Of a stretch of 64,000 nt of DNA, positions 24,807 through 34,488 are shown piece by piece. Origin of the DNA: Qipengyuania algicida (GTDB lineage Bacteria; Pseudomonadota; Alphaproteobacteria; Sphingomonadales; Sphingomonadaceae); assembly GCF_009828025.1 (NCBI RefSeq), contig NZ_WTYA01000014.1, positions 1 to 64,000 of the forward strand. The letters run 5' to 3'. The position numbers and the translations under genes are program-made. The notes beneath the pieces were generated by a model. The model made no database searches and was not told the origin of the DNA. It saw only the letters and a list, made by a program, of their open reading frames with translations. Each line of letters opens with the position of its first letter. The first letter of the stretch is position 1.

Positions 24807-24838
24807 CAGGGTGCCAATCCGCCGCTAAGGCGCGGCGC

Positions 24839-25834
24839 ATGGAAGTAAAACCAAGTCCCAATGGCTGGATCGTGCTCGACAAACCCCGCGGCCTGGGCTC
24901 GACCCAGGCCGTAGCTGCGGTCAAGCGCGTGTTGCGGCAGGGCGGCTATGCCAGGACCAAGGTCGGCCATGGCGGCACGCTCGACCCGCTTGCCGAAGGG
25001 GTGTTGCCGATTGCGCTGGGCGAGGCGACCAAGCTTGCCGGACGGATGCTTGATGCGAGCAAGATTTATGAATTCACGATCCAGTTCGGCGACGAGACCG
25101 ACACGCTCGATACCGAGGGAGAGGTGATGGCGACCAGCCAGCATCGCCCGCCGCGCGCCGCTGTTGCGGCGATCCTCGACAGCTTTACCGGCCCGATCGA
25201 CCAGATTCCGCCCGCGTATTCGGCGATCAAGCTGGATGGAAAGCGCGCCTATGATCGTGCTCGTGCAGGCGAGGACGTGGAGATGCCCACGCGCCGAGTG
25301 ACGATCCATGCGCTCGAGCTGCTCGGACCGGTCGATGCAACACCGCTCGATTCCGCGTTCGCAACGACACTCGGTCGTCCCGATCCCTATGACCCTGCCG
25401 CGCCGCTCGAACTGGCCGACAGCGTGACGCTTCGCGCCCATGTTTCCAAGGGCACATATATCCGATCGCTGGCACGCGATCTCGCCCATGCCCTTGGCAC
25501 CCTGGGCCACGTTACCTATCTAAGACGTATCAAGGCCGGCCCGTTCCACGAGGATCAGGCGATTTCGCTGGACAAACTGGACGAAATCGGTAAGGGCGCG
25601 CCACTTCAAGACCACCTCCTGCCGCTGGAGGCGGGGCTGGACGACATCCCGGCCCTTTCCCTCGATCCCGATAGCGCGCAGGCGGTCCGACAGGGCCGGG
25701 TTCTTTCGGGGCTGCCCCAATCCGATGGGCTCTATCTTGCGCGCAGCGGCACCATGCCGGTCGCGCTGATCGAGATCACGGATGGCACGGCGAAAGTCGT
25801 GCGGGGTTTCAACTATCAAGATGTCGCGGAGTAA
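24839..25834 (+). CDS. truB: tRNA pseudouridine-55 synthase
   Basis: A 331-residue TruB that makes pseudouridine 55 in the T-loop of tRNAs. The catalytic aspartate is D49 in [19 protein letters not shown]. Other family blocks are [17 protein letters not shown] and [18 protein letters not shown]. The ATG at 24839 ([20 protein letters not shown]) is the natural start; an upstream in-frame extension overlaps the previous gene and is noise. rpsO follows after five bases. Confidence 0.96.
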   Translation: MEVKPSPNGWIVLDKPRGLGSTQAVAAVKRVLRQGGYARTKVGHGGTLDPLAEGVLPIALGEATKLAGRMLDASKIYEFTIQFGDETDTLDTEGEVMATSQHRPPRAAVAAILDSFTGPIDQIPPAYSAIKLDGKRAYDRARAGEDVEMPTRRVTIHALELLGPVDATPLDSAFATTLGRPDPYDPAAPLELADSVTLRAHVSKGTYIRSLARDLAHALGTLGHVTYLRRIKAGPFHEDQAISLDKLDEIGKGAPLQDHLLPLEAGLDDIPALSLDPDSAQAVRQGRVLSGLPQSDGLYLARSGTMPVALIEITDGTAKVVRGFNYQDVAE

Positions 25835-25839
25835 AATGT

Positions 25840-26109
25840 ATGTCGGTTACCGCCGAAAAGAAGCAAGAGATCATCAAGGACAACGCCCAGGCCAAGGGTG
25901 ATACCGGATCGCCGGAAGTGCAGGTCGCGATCCTCACCGAGCGTATTCGCAACCTGACCGGTCATTTCAAGGACCACCACAAGGACAATCACTCGCGCCG
26001 CGGCCTGCTGATGATGGTCAACAAGCGCCGCAACCTGCTCTCCTATCTGAAAAAGAAGGACGTCGAGCGGTACAATGCGCTGATCCAGAAGCTCGGGCTT
26101 CGTAAGTAA
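25840..26109 (+). CDS. rpsO: 30S ribosomal protein S15
   Basis: An 89-residue S15, with the family ends [20 protein letters not shown] and [13 protein letters not shown] and the core [20 protein letters not shown]. It binds 16S rRNA early in 30S assembly. It sits between truB and pnp as in most proteobacteria. In E. coli S15 represses its own translation; no such structure is evident in the short truB-rpsO gap here. Confidence 0.98.
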   Translation: MSVTAEKKQEIIKDNAQAKGDTGSPEVQVAILTERIRNLTGHFKDHHKDNHSRRGLLMMVNKRRNLLSYLKKKDVERYNALIQKLGLRK

Positions 26110-26117
26110 GAGTTTCT

Positions 26118-26148
26118 CAGAGGGGCGGCTCCAAGGGCCGCCCCTCTG
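26118..26148 (+). terminator. strong hairpin after rpsO
   Basis: CAGAGGGGCGGC at 26118-26129 pairs perfectly with GCCGCCCCTCTG at 26137-26148 over a seven-base loop. No T-run follows, so termination may be partial or the hairpin may protect the rpsO 3' end while some transcripts continue to pnp. The remaining leader up to pnp (26149-26283) is GC-rich and could hold a processing site, but I see no defined motif in it. Confidence 0.65.
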
Positions 26149-26283
26149 CACATCCGGACCTCAAGCAATTCGGCTGGGGGCGGAAAATTGGGGCGCAGAC
26201 AGCCCCGCACCGGACCGGGACGGCTTACCCGGCACTGTAGGCCCCGCACCGCAATATGGCCGTGCGGGTCATAAGGAAAATCA

Positions 26284-28575
26284 ATGTTCGACACGAAAAC
26301 CGTATCGCTGGAGTGGGGCGGGAAAACCCTCACTCTGGAAACCGGCCGTATTGCCCGTCAGGCAGACGGCGCGGTCCTCGCCACTTATGGCGAAACCGTA
26401 GTGCTCTGCGCGGTCACCGCCGCCAAGAGCGTCAAGGAAGGGCAGGACTTCTTCCCGCTGACCGTTCACTACCAGGAAAAATTCTCCTCTGCCGGCCGGA
26501 TCCCCGGTGGCTTCTTCAAGCGCGAGCGCGGTGCGACCGAAAAGGAAACGCTGACCAGCCGCCTGATCGACCGTCCGGTGCGCCCGCTGTTCCCGGAAGG
26601 CTTTTACAACGAGATCAACGTGATCGCGCAGGTCTTCAGCTATGACGGCGAGTGCGAGCCCGACGTTCTGGCGATGATCGCTGCATCGGCTGCGCTGACC
26701 ATCTCGGGCGTGCCCTTTATGGGCCCGATCGGCGCCTGCCGCGTCGGTTTCAAGGACGGCGAATATATCCTCAATCCCAAGCAGGCCACTGCGCTCGCCG
26801 ATGACGGTCGCCTCGACCTCGTCGTCGCGGCCACCGGCAACGCTGTGATGATGGTGGAATCCGAAGCCAAGGAACTGAACGAGCAGGAAATGCTCGGCGC
26901 GGTCGCCTTCGCTCACGACAGCATTCGCCCGGTCGTCAACGCGATCATCGATCTTGCCGAACAGGCCGCCAAGGATCCTTGGGAAGTCGCGTCGCAGGAC
27001 GGCAATGAAGATATGAAGTCGGCGATCAGGACCATGATCGGCGACGATATCGCCAAGGCGTACAAGCTGACCGACAAGTCCGCCCGTTCGGACGCGCTCA
27101 ATACTGTGCGCGAGAAGGTCAAGGCGCATTACGCCAGCGACGAGTTCGACGGCCAGCAGCGCATGACCGCGATCAAGCTGACCAAGAAGCTCGAAGCCGA
27201 AATCGTGCGCGGCGCCATCCTCAAGGACGGCACCCGTATCGACGGCCGCAAGCTCGATCAGGTTCGCCCGATCGAGGCGATGGTCGGCGTGTTGCCGCGT
27301 GCTCACGGTTCCTCGCTGTTCACCCGTGGTGAAACGCAGGCGCTGTGCTCGACGACGCTCGGCACCAAGGAATCGGAGCAGATGATCGACGGGCTCGAAG
27401 GTCTGACCTACGAGCGCTTCATGCTGCACTACAACTTCCCGCCCTATTCGGTCGGCGAAGTGGGCCGTTTCGGGGCGCCCTCGCGCCGCGACACCGGCCA
27501 CGGCAAGCTCGCCTGGCGCGCGCTGCACAACGTGCTGCCGACGCATGACGACTTCCCCTATACCATCCGCGTTCTCAGCGACATCACCGAGTCCAACGGC
27601 TCGTCCTCGATGGCGACGGTTTGCGGCGGCTGTCTGTCGATGATGGACGCTGGCGTTCCGATCGAGCGCCCGGTGTCGGGCATCGCGATGGGCCTGATCC
27701 TCGAAGGGTCGGACTTTGCGGTCCTGTCGGATATCCTCGGTGACGAAGATCACCTTGGCGACATGGATTTCAAGGTTGCGGGCACCGAAGCCGGCATCAC
27801 CACGATGCAGATGGATATCAAGGTCGCCGGAATTACGCAGGAAATCATGGGCAAGGCGCTCGAACAGGCGAAAGCCGGGCGTGCTCATATCCTGGGTGAA
27901 ATGCAGAAGGCTCTCGGCACCGCGCGTTCCGAAGTCAGCAAGCATGCCCCGCGCATCGAGACGATCCAGATCGACAAGTCGAAGATCCGTGACGTGATCG
28001 GGACCGGCGGCAAGGTGATCCGCGAGATCGTTGCCGAAACCGGTGCCAAGGTCGACATCGACGACGAAGGCGTGATCAAGATCTCGTCCTCCGACCTCGA
28101 CCAGATCGAGGCCGCGAAGAAGTGGATTCTCGGCATCGTCGAAGAGGCGGAAGTCGGCAAGATCTACAACGGCAAGGTCGTCAACATCGTCGATTTCGGC
28201 GCGTTTGTGAACTTCATGGGCGGCAAGGACGGTCTCGTCCACGTCAGCGAAATGAAGAACGAACGGGTCGAAAAGCCGACCGATGTCGTCTCCGAAGGCC
28301 AGGAAGTGAAGGTCAAGGTGCTCGAGATCGATCAGCGCGGCAAGGTTCGCCTGTCGATGCGCGTCGTCGATCAGGAAACCGGCGAAGAGCTGGAAGACAC
28401 CCGTCCTCCGCGCGAACCGCGTGGCGACCGGGGTGATCGTGGTCCGCGTGGCGGCGGTGATCGTCGCGGTGGCCGTGGCGGTCGTGATCGTGGCCCGCGT
28501 GGTGGCGGCGATCGTGATCGTGGCGATCGCGGTGGCGACGGCCCGGCGCATGTACCGGACTTCCTCAAGGACTGA
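26284..28575 (+). CDS. pnp: polyribonucleotide nucleotidyltransferase (PNPase)
   Basis: A 763-residue 3'-to-5' phosphorolytic exoribonuclease. Two RNase PH domains (the first starts with [20 protein letters not shown]; the second holds [10 protein letters not shown]-type active-site segments) are followed by a KH domain ([20 protein letters not shown]) and an S1 domain ([15 protein letters not shown]). The tail is an Arg/Gly/Asp-rich run of about 40 residues and ends [10 protein letters not shown]. The RG run may bind RNA. A GGAA ribosome site precedes the ATG. Confidence 0.97.
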   Translation: MFDTKTVSLEWGGKTLTLETGRIARQADGAVLATYGETVVLCAVTAAKSVKEGQDFFPLTVHYQEKFSSAGRIPGGFFKRERGATEKETLTSRLIDRPVRPLFPEGFYNEINVIAQVFSYDGECEPDVLAMIAASAALTISGVPFMGPIGACRVGFKDGEYILNPKQATALADDGRLDLVVAATGNAVMMVESEAKELNEQEMLGAVAFAHDSIRPVVNAIIDLAEQAAKDPWEVASQDGNEDMKSAIRTMIGDDIAKAYKLTDKSARSDALNTVREKVKAHYASDEFDGQQRMTAIKLTKKLEAEIVRGAILKDGTRIDGRKLDQVRPIEAMVGVLPRAHGSSLFTRGETQALCSTTLGTKESEQMIDGLEGLTYERFMLHYNFPPYSVGEVGRFGAPSRRDTGHGKLAWRALHNVLPTHDDFPYTIRVLSDITESNGSSSMATVCGGCLSMMDAGVPIERPVSGIAMGLILEGSDFAVLSDILGDEDHLGDMDFKVAGTEAGITTMQMDIKVAGITQEIMGKALEQAKAGRAHILGEMQKALGTARSEVSKHAPRIETIQIDKSKIRDVIGTGGKVIREIVAETGAKVDIDDEGVIKISSSDLDQIEAAKKWILGIVEEAEVGKIYNGKVVNIVDFGAFVNFMGGKDGLVHVSEMKNERVEKPTDVVSEGQEVKVKVLEIDQRGKVRLSMRVVDQETGEELEDTRPPREPRGDRGDRGPRGGGDRRGGRGGRDRGPRGGGDRDRGDRGGDGPAHVPDFLKD

Positions 28576-28596
28576 TTGCAGTCCTGACGAATCAAG

Positions 28597-28632
28597 AAGG
28601 GCCGCGCAGGAGCAATCCTCGCGGCCCTTTTC
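28597..28632 (+). terminator. intrinsic terminator of pnp
   Basis: AAGGGCCGCG at 28597-28606 pairs with CGCGGCCCTT at 28620-28629 and runs into TTTTCT. It begins 22 bases after the pnp stop. The convergent DUF1993 gene ends at 28674. Confidence 0.88.
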
Positions 28633-28673
28633 TATGCTTCAGGGTATTCCTGAGCGGTGCTTTGGTCGCCAGC

Positions 28674-29198
28674 TCAACCTTTCAGCGGGAGCGCGCCGAG
28701 AAAATCGCGCTTGCCGATCTGCAAGCCGTGCATACGCAACAGGTTGTATGTCGTGGCCGCATGGAAGAACAGGTTTGGCTGGCTGAAGCCGAACAGGAAG
28801 TTCTGAACCGTAAATTCCATTCGCAACTTGTCACCGATCGTAAAGACCATATCGTTGCCAGCGATCGCGTTGAGTTCTTCGGCGTCCCACGCTTCCAAAC
28901 CATTGATTGCCTGGACGATGAGGTCGCGTAGCCCGCCCAGGCTATCGGGCGCGGGAGCCATGTGCGGAGAAAAGTGTCCCGTCTTGCAGCTCTCAAGCGC
29001 GAGCGCGCTGTGTACCCAGCAGCTTTTGACCTGGTAGGCGAAGGGCAGCATATCCTCGATCAGCCGTGCTTCGAGAATATCCCCCTCGTAATATTCCTCT
29101 CCGGCGCAGGCTGCATCGGCCTTGTCGACAAGCTGCGATACCGAACCGAGAATCTGGAGCCAGTTGGGAACGAGCGCGTCATAAAGCGTCAGAGACAT
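28674..29198 (-). CDS. DUF1993 domain protein
   Basis: A 174-residue DUF1993 protein, probably a DinB-like four-helix bundle. The N-terminus MSLTLYDALVPNWLQILGSV and the C-terminal FFHAATTYNLLRMHGLQIGK match the family. The ATG at 29198 has GAAAGG upstream; an ATG 12 codons earlier is possible. No biochemical role is known for the family, and neighbours do not suggest one. Confidence 0.85.
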   Translation of the reverse strand: MSLTLYDALVPNWLQILGSVSQLVDKADAACAGEEYYEGDILEARLIEDMLPFAYQVKSCWVHSALALESCKTGHFSPHMAPAPDSLGGLRDLIVQAINGLEAWDAEELNAIAGNDMVFTIGDKLRMEFTVQNFLFGFSQPNLFFHAATTYNLLRMHGLQIGKRDFLGALPLKG

Positions 29199-29285
29199 GG
29201 TGTCGGCCTTTCGAGATTTGGTGGATTGCATCACGGTTCTAAACCAAGGTTATGCAATCTCGAAAGAGTTACCTTAGGGCGTTTG

Positions 29286-30464
29286 TCAGGCGTAACGCCG
29301 AAACTGTTCGAGCGCCGGGAAGTCGGTCAGCCGCAAGGAACGATCGCGTCCGGCACCCTTGGCGGCATATAACGCGCGGTCCGCCCGTTTCATGGCGCTT
29401 TCCATGCTGTCGTCGGCATCGATCGCGGCGAGTCCGGCGCTCGCTGTGACGGGGAAGGACAGTTCGGGTACGTTTTCGCGGACTGATCCCGTAATCCGCC
29501 TGCGTGCCATCTCCGCCGTGCGCTCCCATTGCGGCCCGTAAAGGAGCAGCATGAATTCCTCACCACCGAGCCGACCCGGAAAGCAGTTCTCTGTGCTGAG
29601 CGCTCTGGCTACGGCAACGAGAACCTCGTCGCCGATGTCGTGGCCATGACTATCGTTGACCCGCTTGAACAGGTCGCAATCGACCATCGCGACACCTGTC
29701 GGCCGCGCCGCGTCGGGATCGCGAAAGCGCCGTGCAAGTCCGCGCCTGTTTGCGATGCCGGTCAGCGGATCGAGCGAGCTTGCCATGGTCGCCGTACGGA
29801 CGTCGGCCATGGCGGCATCGCGCTGACGCAAAATTATCATATAGCCGTCCCCGATACCGGCCGCGGTAACGACGAACTCTATCAGGAACGCGATCAGTAT
29901 CGCTTCGAAATAAAACGGTGCGGCGCGTTGCAAGGCGAGTTCCCAGAACAGCGCCGCCAGTGCGACGCAAATGCCCGGAAGCCATGCTGCGCTCTGGAAC
30001 ATGGCCGCCCTACTGCCCGCGCGGACCGACGAGACCAATGCAACGACGAGCATGACGATAAGTCCGGCAAGCACGATGTCATGCAGCATATCGAGCTTCC
30101 CCGCAAACGCGATCGACGGCGCCAGAACGGTCAGCGATACACCGATCGGTAACATGCTCCACAGCAGGATGCGCGTGCGGCGAAGATCGAAGCGATCATC
30201 GATATATGTCGCAAGCAACGGCCCGATCAGGGCGAGGGCAATGTCGGTTGCGATGGTTCGCAACAGGATGGCATCGCTTGCGAATGCAAACAGAAGTTGC
30301 CCCGAGGGAGGGAAGGAAATTGCAATCGTGCCGACGGCAATAGCTCTGGCGGCGACCCAGAAGAGGAAGCGCCGCTGCATGATGCACGCAAGCAGGATTG
30401 CCGCGCATGCGAATACAGCGACGGCGGACATAAATGCCCCCAGCGTGAAACTCGCCCAATCCAA
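29286..30464 (-). CDS. membrane-bound GGDEF diguanylate cyclase
   Basis: A 392-residue protein: about 200 N-terminal residues with six or so membrane segments, then a GGDEF domain beginning SLDPLTGIANRRGLARRFRD. The active-site loop reads GGEEF (residues 300-304), an accepted active variant. The metal and substrate residues VDCDLFKRVNDSHGHDIGDE are intact, so synthesis of c-di-GMP from two GTP is likely. No RxxD inhibitory site precedes the loop. It lies alone between DUF1993 and gcrA. Confidence 0.9.
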   Translation of the reverse strand: MDWASFTLGAFMSAVAVFACAAILLACIMQRRFLFWVAARAIAVGTIAISFPPSGQLLFAFASDAILLRTIATDIALALIGPLLATYIDDRFDLRRTRILLWSMLPIGVSLTVLAPSIAFAGKLDMLHDIVLAGLIVMLVVALVSSVRAGSRAAMFQSAAWLPGICVALAALFWELALQRAAPFYFEAILIAFLIEFVVTAAGIGDGYMIILRQRDAAMADVRTATMASSLDPLTGIANRRGLARRFRDPDAARPTGVAMVDCDLFKRVNDSHGHDIGDEVLVAVARALSTENCFPGRLGGEEFMLLLYGPQWERTAEMARRRITGSVRENVPELSFPVTASAGLAAIDADDSMESAMKRADRALYAAKGAGRDRSLRLTDFPALEQFRRYA

Positions 30465-30523
30465 CTATTGGCCCCCCTGCCTGAACAGCCGAAACCTATC
30501 CGTCTATCTGTAGCTCTATCGTC

Positions 30524-30562
30524 GTCCTAAATGGCTAAAGAACGTCACTAATTTTTTAGGAC
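30524..30562. repeat. inverted repeat GTCCTAAA...TTTAGGAC
   Basis: GTCCTAAA at 30524-30531 has its exact complement at 30555-30562, 23 bases apart, in the gap between the gcrA stop (30589) and the upstream side of the GGDEF gene (30464). It could be a hairpin at the gcrA 3' end, or an operator for the GGDEF gene. The arms are AT-rich for this genome. Confidence 0.35.
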
Positions 30563-30588
30563 CTTTGTCGGCGTTATAGCCCTGGGGA

Positions 30589-31281
30589 TCAGCGCACGCG
30601 AGGGCCGCCGAAGGGCAGCGGCGGAGGAGGACGGCGGGCGCCACGCGGCAGCTGTGCCTGATAGGCGCGCCCGCAATGCTCGATACAATAGGGAAAGCCC
30701 GGATTGACCTGCTCCCCGCAGAAGTGGAAATCCGCTTCGCCGGGATGCCCCATCGGCCACCGGCATACCTTGTCGCTGAGATCGAGCAGGCTGGTCTTGT
30801 CCGCAATCTCGGCGCTCGGTTTGGCGGGAACGAGGCGCCGGGGCGGGGCGGGCGGAATCGGTGCCTGCTGGTCGCCGGGGCCTTGACGCAGGAAGCCGCC
30901 CGGTCCGACCGAGACAATTCGCGAAACATCGGCGTTCTTGTTCGGCAGTGGTTGCGAAGGAATCGGCGTGTTCGATGCAGCCGGGCGCGGTGCGGGCGCA
31001 GCTTCCTTTGCCGGAACCGGAGTCGGTTCGGGTGCGGCAGCACGCGGCTTGGGCGGCGCCTTCTTGGGCGCTGCTGCCGGTTTCGGCGGCGACGCAGGTT
31101 TGGCATTCGCCTTGTCGTTTGCCTTGACCGGCGAAGGGCGTGATTTCAAACCGAGCCGATGGGCCTTGCCGATGACCGCATTGCGGCTGACACCGCCGAG
31201 TTCGTCGGCGATCTGGCTGGCGGTCGAGCCGCTCTCCCACATTTTCTTGAGGGTCGCTATTCGTTCGTCGGTCCAGCTCAT
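30589..31281 (-). CDS. gcrA: GcrA cell-cycle regulator
   Basis: A 230-residue GcrA. The N-terminal DNA-binding domain begins MSWTDERIATLKKMWESGST and continues ASQIADELGGVSRNAVIGKA. A long Pro/Ala/Lys linker follows, then the sigma-70-contact C-terminal domain with CRWPMGHPGEADFHFCGEQV and YCIEHCGRAYQ. GcrA activates cell-cycle promoters, favouring CcrM-methylated GANTC sites. The open frame continues upstream to 31476, but the ATG at 31281 is the conserved start. It diverges from the ABC permease. Confidence 0.93.
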   Translation of the reverse strand: MSWTDERIATLKKMWESGSTASQIADELGGVSRNAVIGKAHRLGLKSRPSPVKANDKANAKPASPPKPAAAPKKAPPKPRAAAPEPTPVPAKEAAPAPRPAASNTPIPSQPLPNKNADVSRIVSVGPGGFLRQGPGDQQAPIPPAPPRRLVPAKPSAEIADKTSLLDLSDKVCRWPMGHPGEADFHFCGEQVNPGFPYCIEHCGRAYQAQLPRGARRPPPPLPFGGPRVR

Positions 31282-31363
31282 CACGTCACTCTTCGTTATC
31301 TCGGCAAGCGCGCTTGCCTGTTCATACTTGCCAGTCGCGGTGCATCGCCCTAGTCGCGGCCCT

Positions 31364-32251
31364 ATGGCCCAGCAAGCAAATCTCGCTGACACGCGTTCGA
31401 AGCAATCGACGCACAATGGCGCGCCTGTCCCGGACCGGTTTGCCCAACGCGGCGTCCCTGTCATAACCGGGATCAATCGCGTTGGATTGTGGAGTCTCTA
31501 TATTAAGGAGGTTCGCCGGTTTCTCAAGGTCCAGACGCAGACGATCTGGGCTCCGGCGATCACCACGCTGCTGTTTCTGGTAATATTCACCGTCGCACTC
31601 GGCCGTTCGGGCCACGGGGTCTATGGCTATCCGTTCGGAGATTTCGTTGCGCCAGGCCTGATCGTGATGGGCATGATGCAGAACTCTTTCGCCAATTCGT
31701 CCTTTTCGCTGTTGGCCGGCAAGATCCAGGGGACGATCATCGACCTGCTGATGCCGCCGCTCTCGGAAGGCGAACTGATGACCGGGATCGTGGCCGCCGC
31801 CGTCACCCGCGCCCTGCTGGTCGGCTGCACGGTGGCCGCAGCGATGTGGCTTTACCCCAATGTCCATCTCCACGCGGTGGAGCCATGGGCGATCGTATGG
31901 TTCGGGCTGATGGGCGCGATCCTGCTAGCCCTGATGGGACTGCTCGCGTCAATCTGGGCAGAGAAATTCGACCACAACGCTGCCGTCACCAATTTCGTGA
32001 TCGCACCGCTCTCGCTGCTGTCGGGGACGTTCTATACGATCGATCACCTGCACGGCGTGTTCCAGACCATCAGCCGCTTCAACCCGTTCTTCTACATCAT
32101 TTCGGGTTTTCGCTACGGCTTCCTCGGCCAGAGCGACATCGGCAGCGCGCAGGCGATTGTGTGGGCGGCTGTCGGACTGGGCGTATTCAACGCCGCTTTC
32201 GGCTTGCTGGTCTACCGGGTGCTGCGCTCGGGCTGGAACCTCAAGAGCTGA
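31364..32251 (+). CDS. ABC-2 type transporter permease
   Basis: A 295-residue ABC-2 permease of the YadH/NodJ-like group, with six membrane segments: after WSLYIKEVRRFLKVQTQTIW come ITTLLFLVIFTVALG, then GLIVMGMMQNSFANSSFSLL, and the family block PLSLLSGTFYTID near residue 220. Such permeases export drugs, polysaccharides or lipids with a separate ATPase. No ATPase gene lies beside it, so it must pair with one encoded elsewhere. The ATG at 31364 is chosen; the frame is open far upstream over gcrA. Confidence 0.88.
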   Translation: MAQQANLADTRSKQSTHNGAPVPDRFAQRGVPVITGINRVGLWSLYIKEVRRFLKVQTQTIWAPAITTLLFLVIFTVALGRSGHGVYGYPFGDFVAPGLIVMGMMQNSFANSSFSLLAGKIQGTIIDLLMPPLSEGELMTGIVAAAVTRALLVGCTVAAAMWLYPNVHLHAVEPWAIVWFGLMGAILLALMGLLASIWAEKFDHNAAVTNFVIAPLSLLSGTFYTIDHLHGVFQTISRFNPFFYIISGFRYGFLGQSDIGSAQAIVWAAVGLGVFNAAFGLLVYRVLRSGWNLKS

Positions 32252-32263
32252 GCCTTCCGAGCC

Positions 32264-32701
32264 TCAATGCGTCAGCGAGCGGCGCAGGCGATAACGCCCG
32301 TTCTCGAAGCGTTCGAACATGGAATGGACTTCCGGGTGTTCTACCGGTCCAGCGAGCGAATCCCCGACAAGGTTCTGTTGGCTGACATAGGCGAGATAGG
32401 ATCCCTCCTCGCTTTCTGCGAACAAGTGGTAGAACGGCTGGTTGCGATCGGGCCGGATGTCTTCGGGAATGGATTCGTACCATTCGTCACTGTTGGCGAA
32501 AACCGGATCGATATCGAAGACGACGCCGCGAAAATCGAACATCCGATGGCGCACGACGTCGCCCGGCGCGAATTGCGTGCGCACGCTGCTCGGCGCGTCT
32601 ATCGTGCGACCGGCGAGGGGAGAGAAGAACTGTGCTCGTTCCATATACGTGGGAATATGGGTGCGATAACCGATGGACTCAAGCGGGAGCGGCAAATTCA
32701 T
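32264..32701 (-). CDS. hspQ: HspQ (YccV) heat-shock protein
   Basis: A 145-residue protein whose last 100 residues are the HspQ/YccV domain: FAPGDVVRHRMFDFRGVVFD, then EWYESIPEDIRPDRNQPFYH and AYVSQQNLVGDSLAGPVEHP. HspQ binds hemimethylated DNA in vitro and modulates Lon protease specificity in enterics. The N-terminal 40 residues are extra compared with E. coli (105 residues); an ATG at 32644 (MERAQFFSPLAG) would shorten them. It converges on the permease gene. Confidence 0.88.
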   Translation of the reverse strand: MNLPLPLESIGYRTHIPTYMERAQFFSPLAGRTIDAPSSVRTQFAPGDVVRHRMFDFRGVVFDIDPVFANSDEWYESIPEDIRPDRNQPFYHLFAESEEGSYLAYVSQQNLVGDSLAGPVEHPEVHSMFERFENGRYRLRRSLTH

Positions 32702-32816
32702 CCCCAATCTCGCGCATTTCGGGCAAGCTTTGCGCTTGGCAAGCGCGATTGGCTCGGCTAACGGCTCCGGCTCCCGATCACTTGGCTGTCAAAGGCCATG
32801 CGATGCGCCTTGATGC

Positions 32817-32906
<90 letters not shown>

Positions 32907-33496
32907 GCCACCCCCAGCACCAGTCTCCTTTTACAGGGTCTTCGCGCAACCCGGCGGAACAGGCGGAGTTGCGCAGCTTGATCGGTAACAGCCGCGCCTT
33001 TGCCTAGCCGGAATGTCCGGGATTGGGGCGCAATGCGGAAGTCTGACTGTGTCTGGCTCAATGTCCGCAACGTTGTCGTCCGGAATGGCTCCTCCGGAAT
33101 GGCTCTTTCCTTATCAAAACATTGAAATGCTGCCCATCGCTCGCGGTCTTGGCGCCGTGCCTGCATCCGCTGAAATAGCTGACATTCCCGATGCTCGAAC
33201 GGCTACACGAAACGTGCCGTCGGTTCATCTGCCTGAGTGAGGTGCCCAACGGCAGGACTCAGAGTTGCCTGCTGGATGACTGGACCGGCCGCTTGTTGGA
33301 GGAAACCGGCTTCGAAGGCGAAATTTTTGTAACTCCAAATGCGGAGCAGGGCGCTTGGCGGCGTCTGAAGCTAAACTGCTAAGGAGCGCTGCATGAAATT
33401 GCCCCACACTTTCCCGTTCACACCGCCACCCCGCAAAAATGGAAGTTCAAGAAATGAACGGGACTCAATTGGCCGACAAATTGAGGCGTCCGCTTA
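32907..33496 (+). other. gap after tRNA-Ser with no convincing gene
   Basis: About 590 bases with only short open frames; the best is 63 codons at 33191-33382 (MLERLHETCRRFICLSEVPN...), which I do not recognise. Fragments such as GGAATGGCTCCTCCGGAATG and a nearby AATGTCCGGGATTGGGGCGC look like intergenic debris. I found no integrase gene and no second copy of the tRNA 3' end in the window. Confidence 0.5.
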
Positions 33497-34474
33497 ATGT
33501 TGGTAGCGATTCCTCTCGCCATTTTCCTTGAAGATAGGCTTCCCAGCTTGACGGAAAACACAGCGACGGTTTCGATTGCGTCGGTCGGACAGGCGAACTC
33601 AGGTTCAGGAGCAGTGTCCGGATCTATCGTTCAAGGCAACGAAACTGCCACAGCTACTCCGGCCAATAAATCCACTGCCAATGCCGAACCGGAAATCATC
33701 GTCACGGGGTCAACAAGCGACCGTCGGGAAGACCCTCTCTTCAAAGCGAACGAGACTTCGTTCGCTGCGGTCCAGAAGGTCGACGCGGCGGTGGTTCGAC
33801 CCGTGTCGTTGGCATACAAGCATGGTTTACCAAAACCAGTCAGGAACGGGTTGCACAATTTCCTTGAAAATCTTCATCAACCAGACGTGGCGATAAATTT
33901 CCTACTGCAGTTGAAGCCGGGAAAGGCAATCGAGACGATTGCTCGCTTTGGTATCAATACGACAATCGGTATCGCCGGATTGTTCGACATCGCCAAGCGA
34001 AAGCCATTCAACCTTCCCGATCGTCCGAATGGCCTTGCCGACACGCTGGGCTATTACGGGGTCAAACCCGGCCCATTTCTTTATTTGCCCTTGCTCGGAC
34101 CGACTACCGTGCGCGACCTATTCGGTCTTGCCATCGATCGATCGCTCCTGCCCTTGGCGGTTGGCTCGCCATTCACCAAACCCGCCTACAATATCGCCTC
34201 AGGCACAATTAAGGCACTCGATCACCGCATCCGGTTCGACGAACAGTTCCAGGCTCGGTCAGCCTCTGACAATCCATATGCCAGTATGCGTGCTCTCTAT
34301 CTGGATTCACGGGAGCGGGAGATTGCTGCGTTACACTCGCATCATCAGAGGGAAGACAAGACCTCAAACGCAGAAACGAACATATCGGTGACCGGTACCC
34401 CATCGCAAAAATCTCCAAAGTCCGGCAAACGGAAGATGCAGTATATCCCGCCTATCTCGGTATTCCCGATATGA
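33497..34474 (+). CDS. MlaA/VacJ family lipoprotein-like protein
   Basis: A 325-residue MlaA-domain protein. The domain (about residues 78-260) shows DPLFKANETSFAAVQKVD, AYKHGLPKPVRNGLHNFLEN and the ending YYGVKPGPFLYLPLLGPTTV. MlaA pulls misplaced phospholipids from the outer leaflet of the outer membrane. The N-terminus has a short hydrophobic stretch (MLVAIPLAIFL) but no lipobox cysteine, unlike typical MlaA, and is followed by 60 Ser/Thr/Ala-rich residues. No other mla gene is nearby. It is probably an accessory paralogue. Confidence 0.85.
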   Translation: MLVAIPLAIFLEDRLPSLTENTATVSIASVGQANSGSGAVSGSIVQGNETATATPANKSTANAEPEIIVTGSTSDRREDPLFKANETSFAAVQKVDAAVVRPVSLAYKHGLPKPVRNGLHNFLENLHQPDVAINFLLQLKPGKAIETIARFGINTTIGIAGLFDIAKRKPFNLPDRPNGLADTLGYYGVKPGPFLYLPLLGPTTVRDLFGLAIDRSLLPLAVGSPFTKPAYNIASGTIKALDHRIRFDEQFQARSASDNPYASMRALYLDSREREIAALHSHHQREDKTSNAETNISVTGTPSQKSPKSGKRKMQYIPPISVFPI

Positions 34475-34488
34475 GTGCGGGCCATGCG

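Noticed and set aside
28420-28550. Short tandem repeats GGTGATCGTGG
   Set aside because: They encode the RG/D-rich tail of PNPase; codon use varies between units, so no separate DNA element is needed.
26281-28551. 756-codon open frame opposite pnp
   Set aside because: Antisense shadow of PNPase; repetitive Thr/Ile/Ala start comes from the RG-rich tail of pnp.
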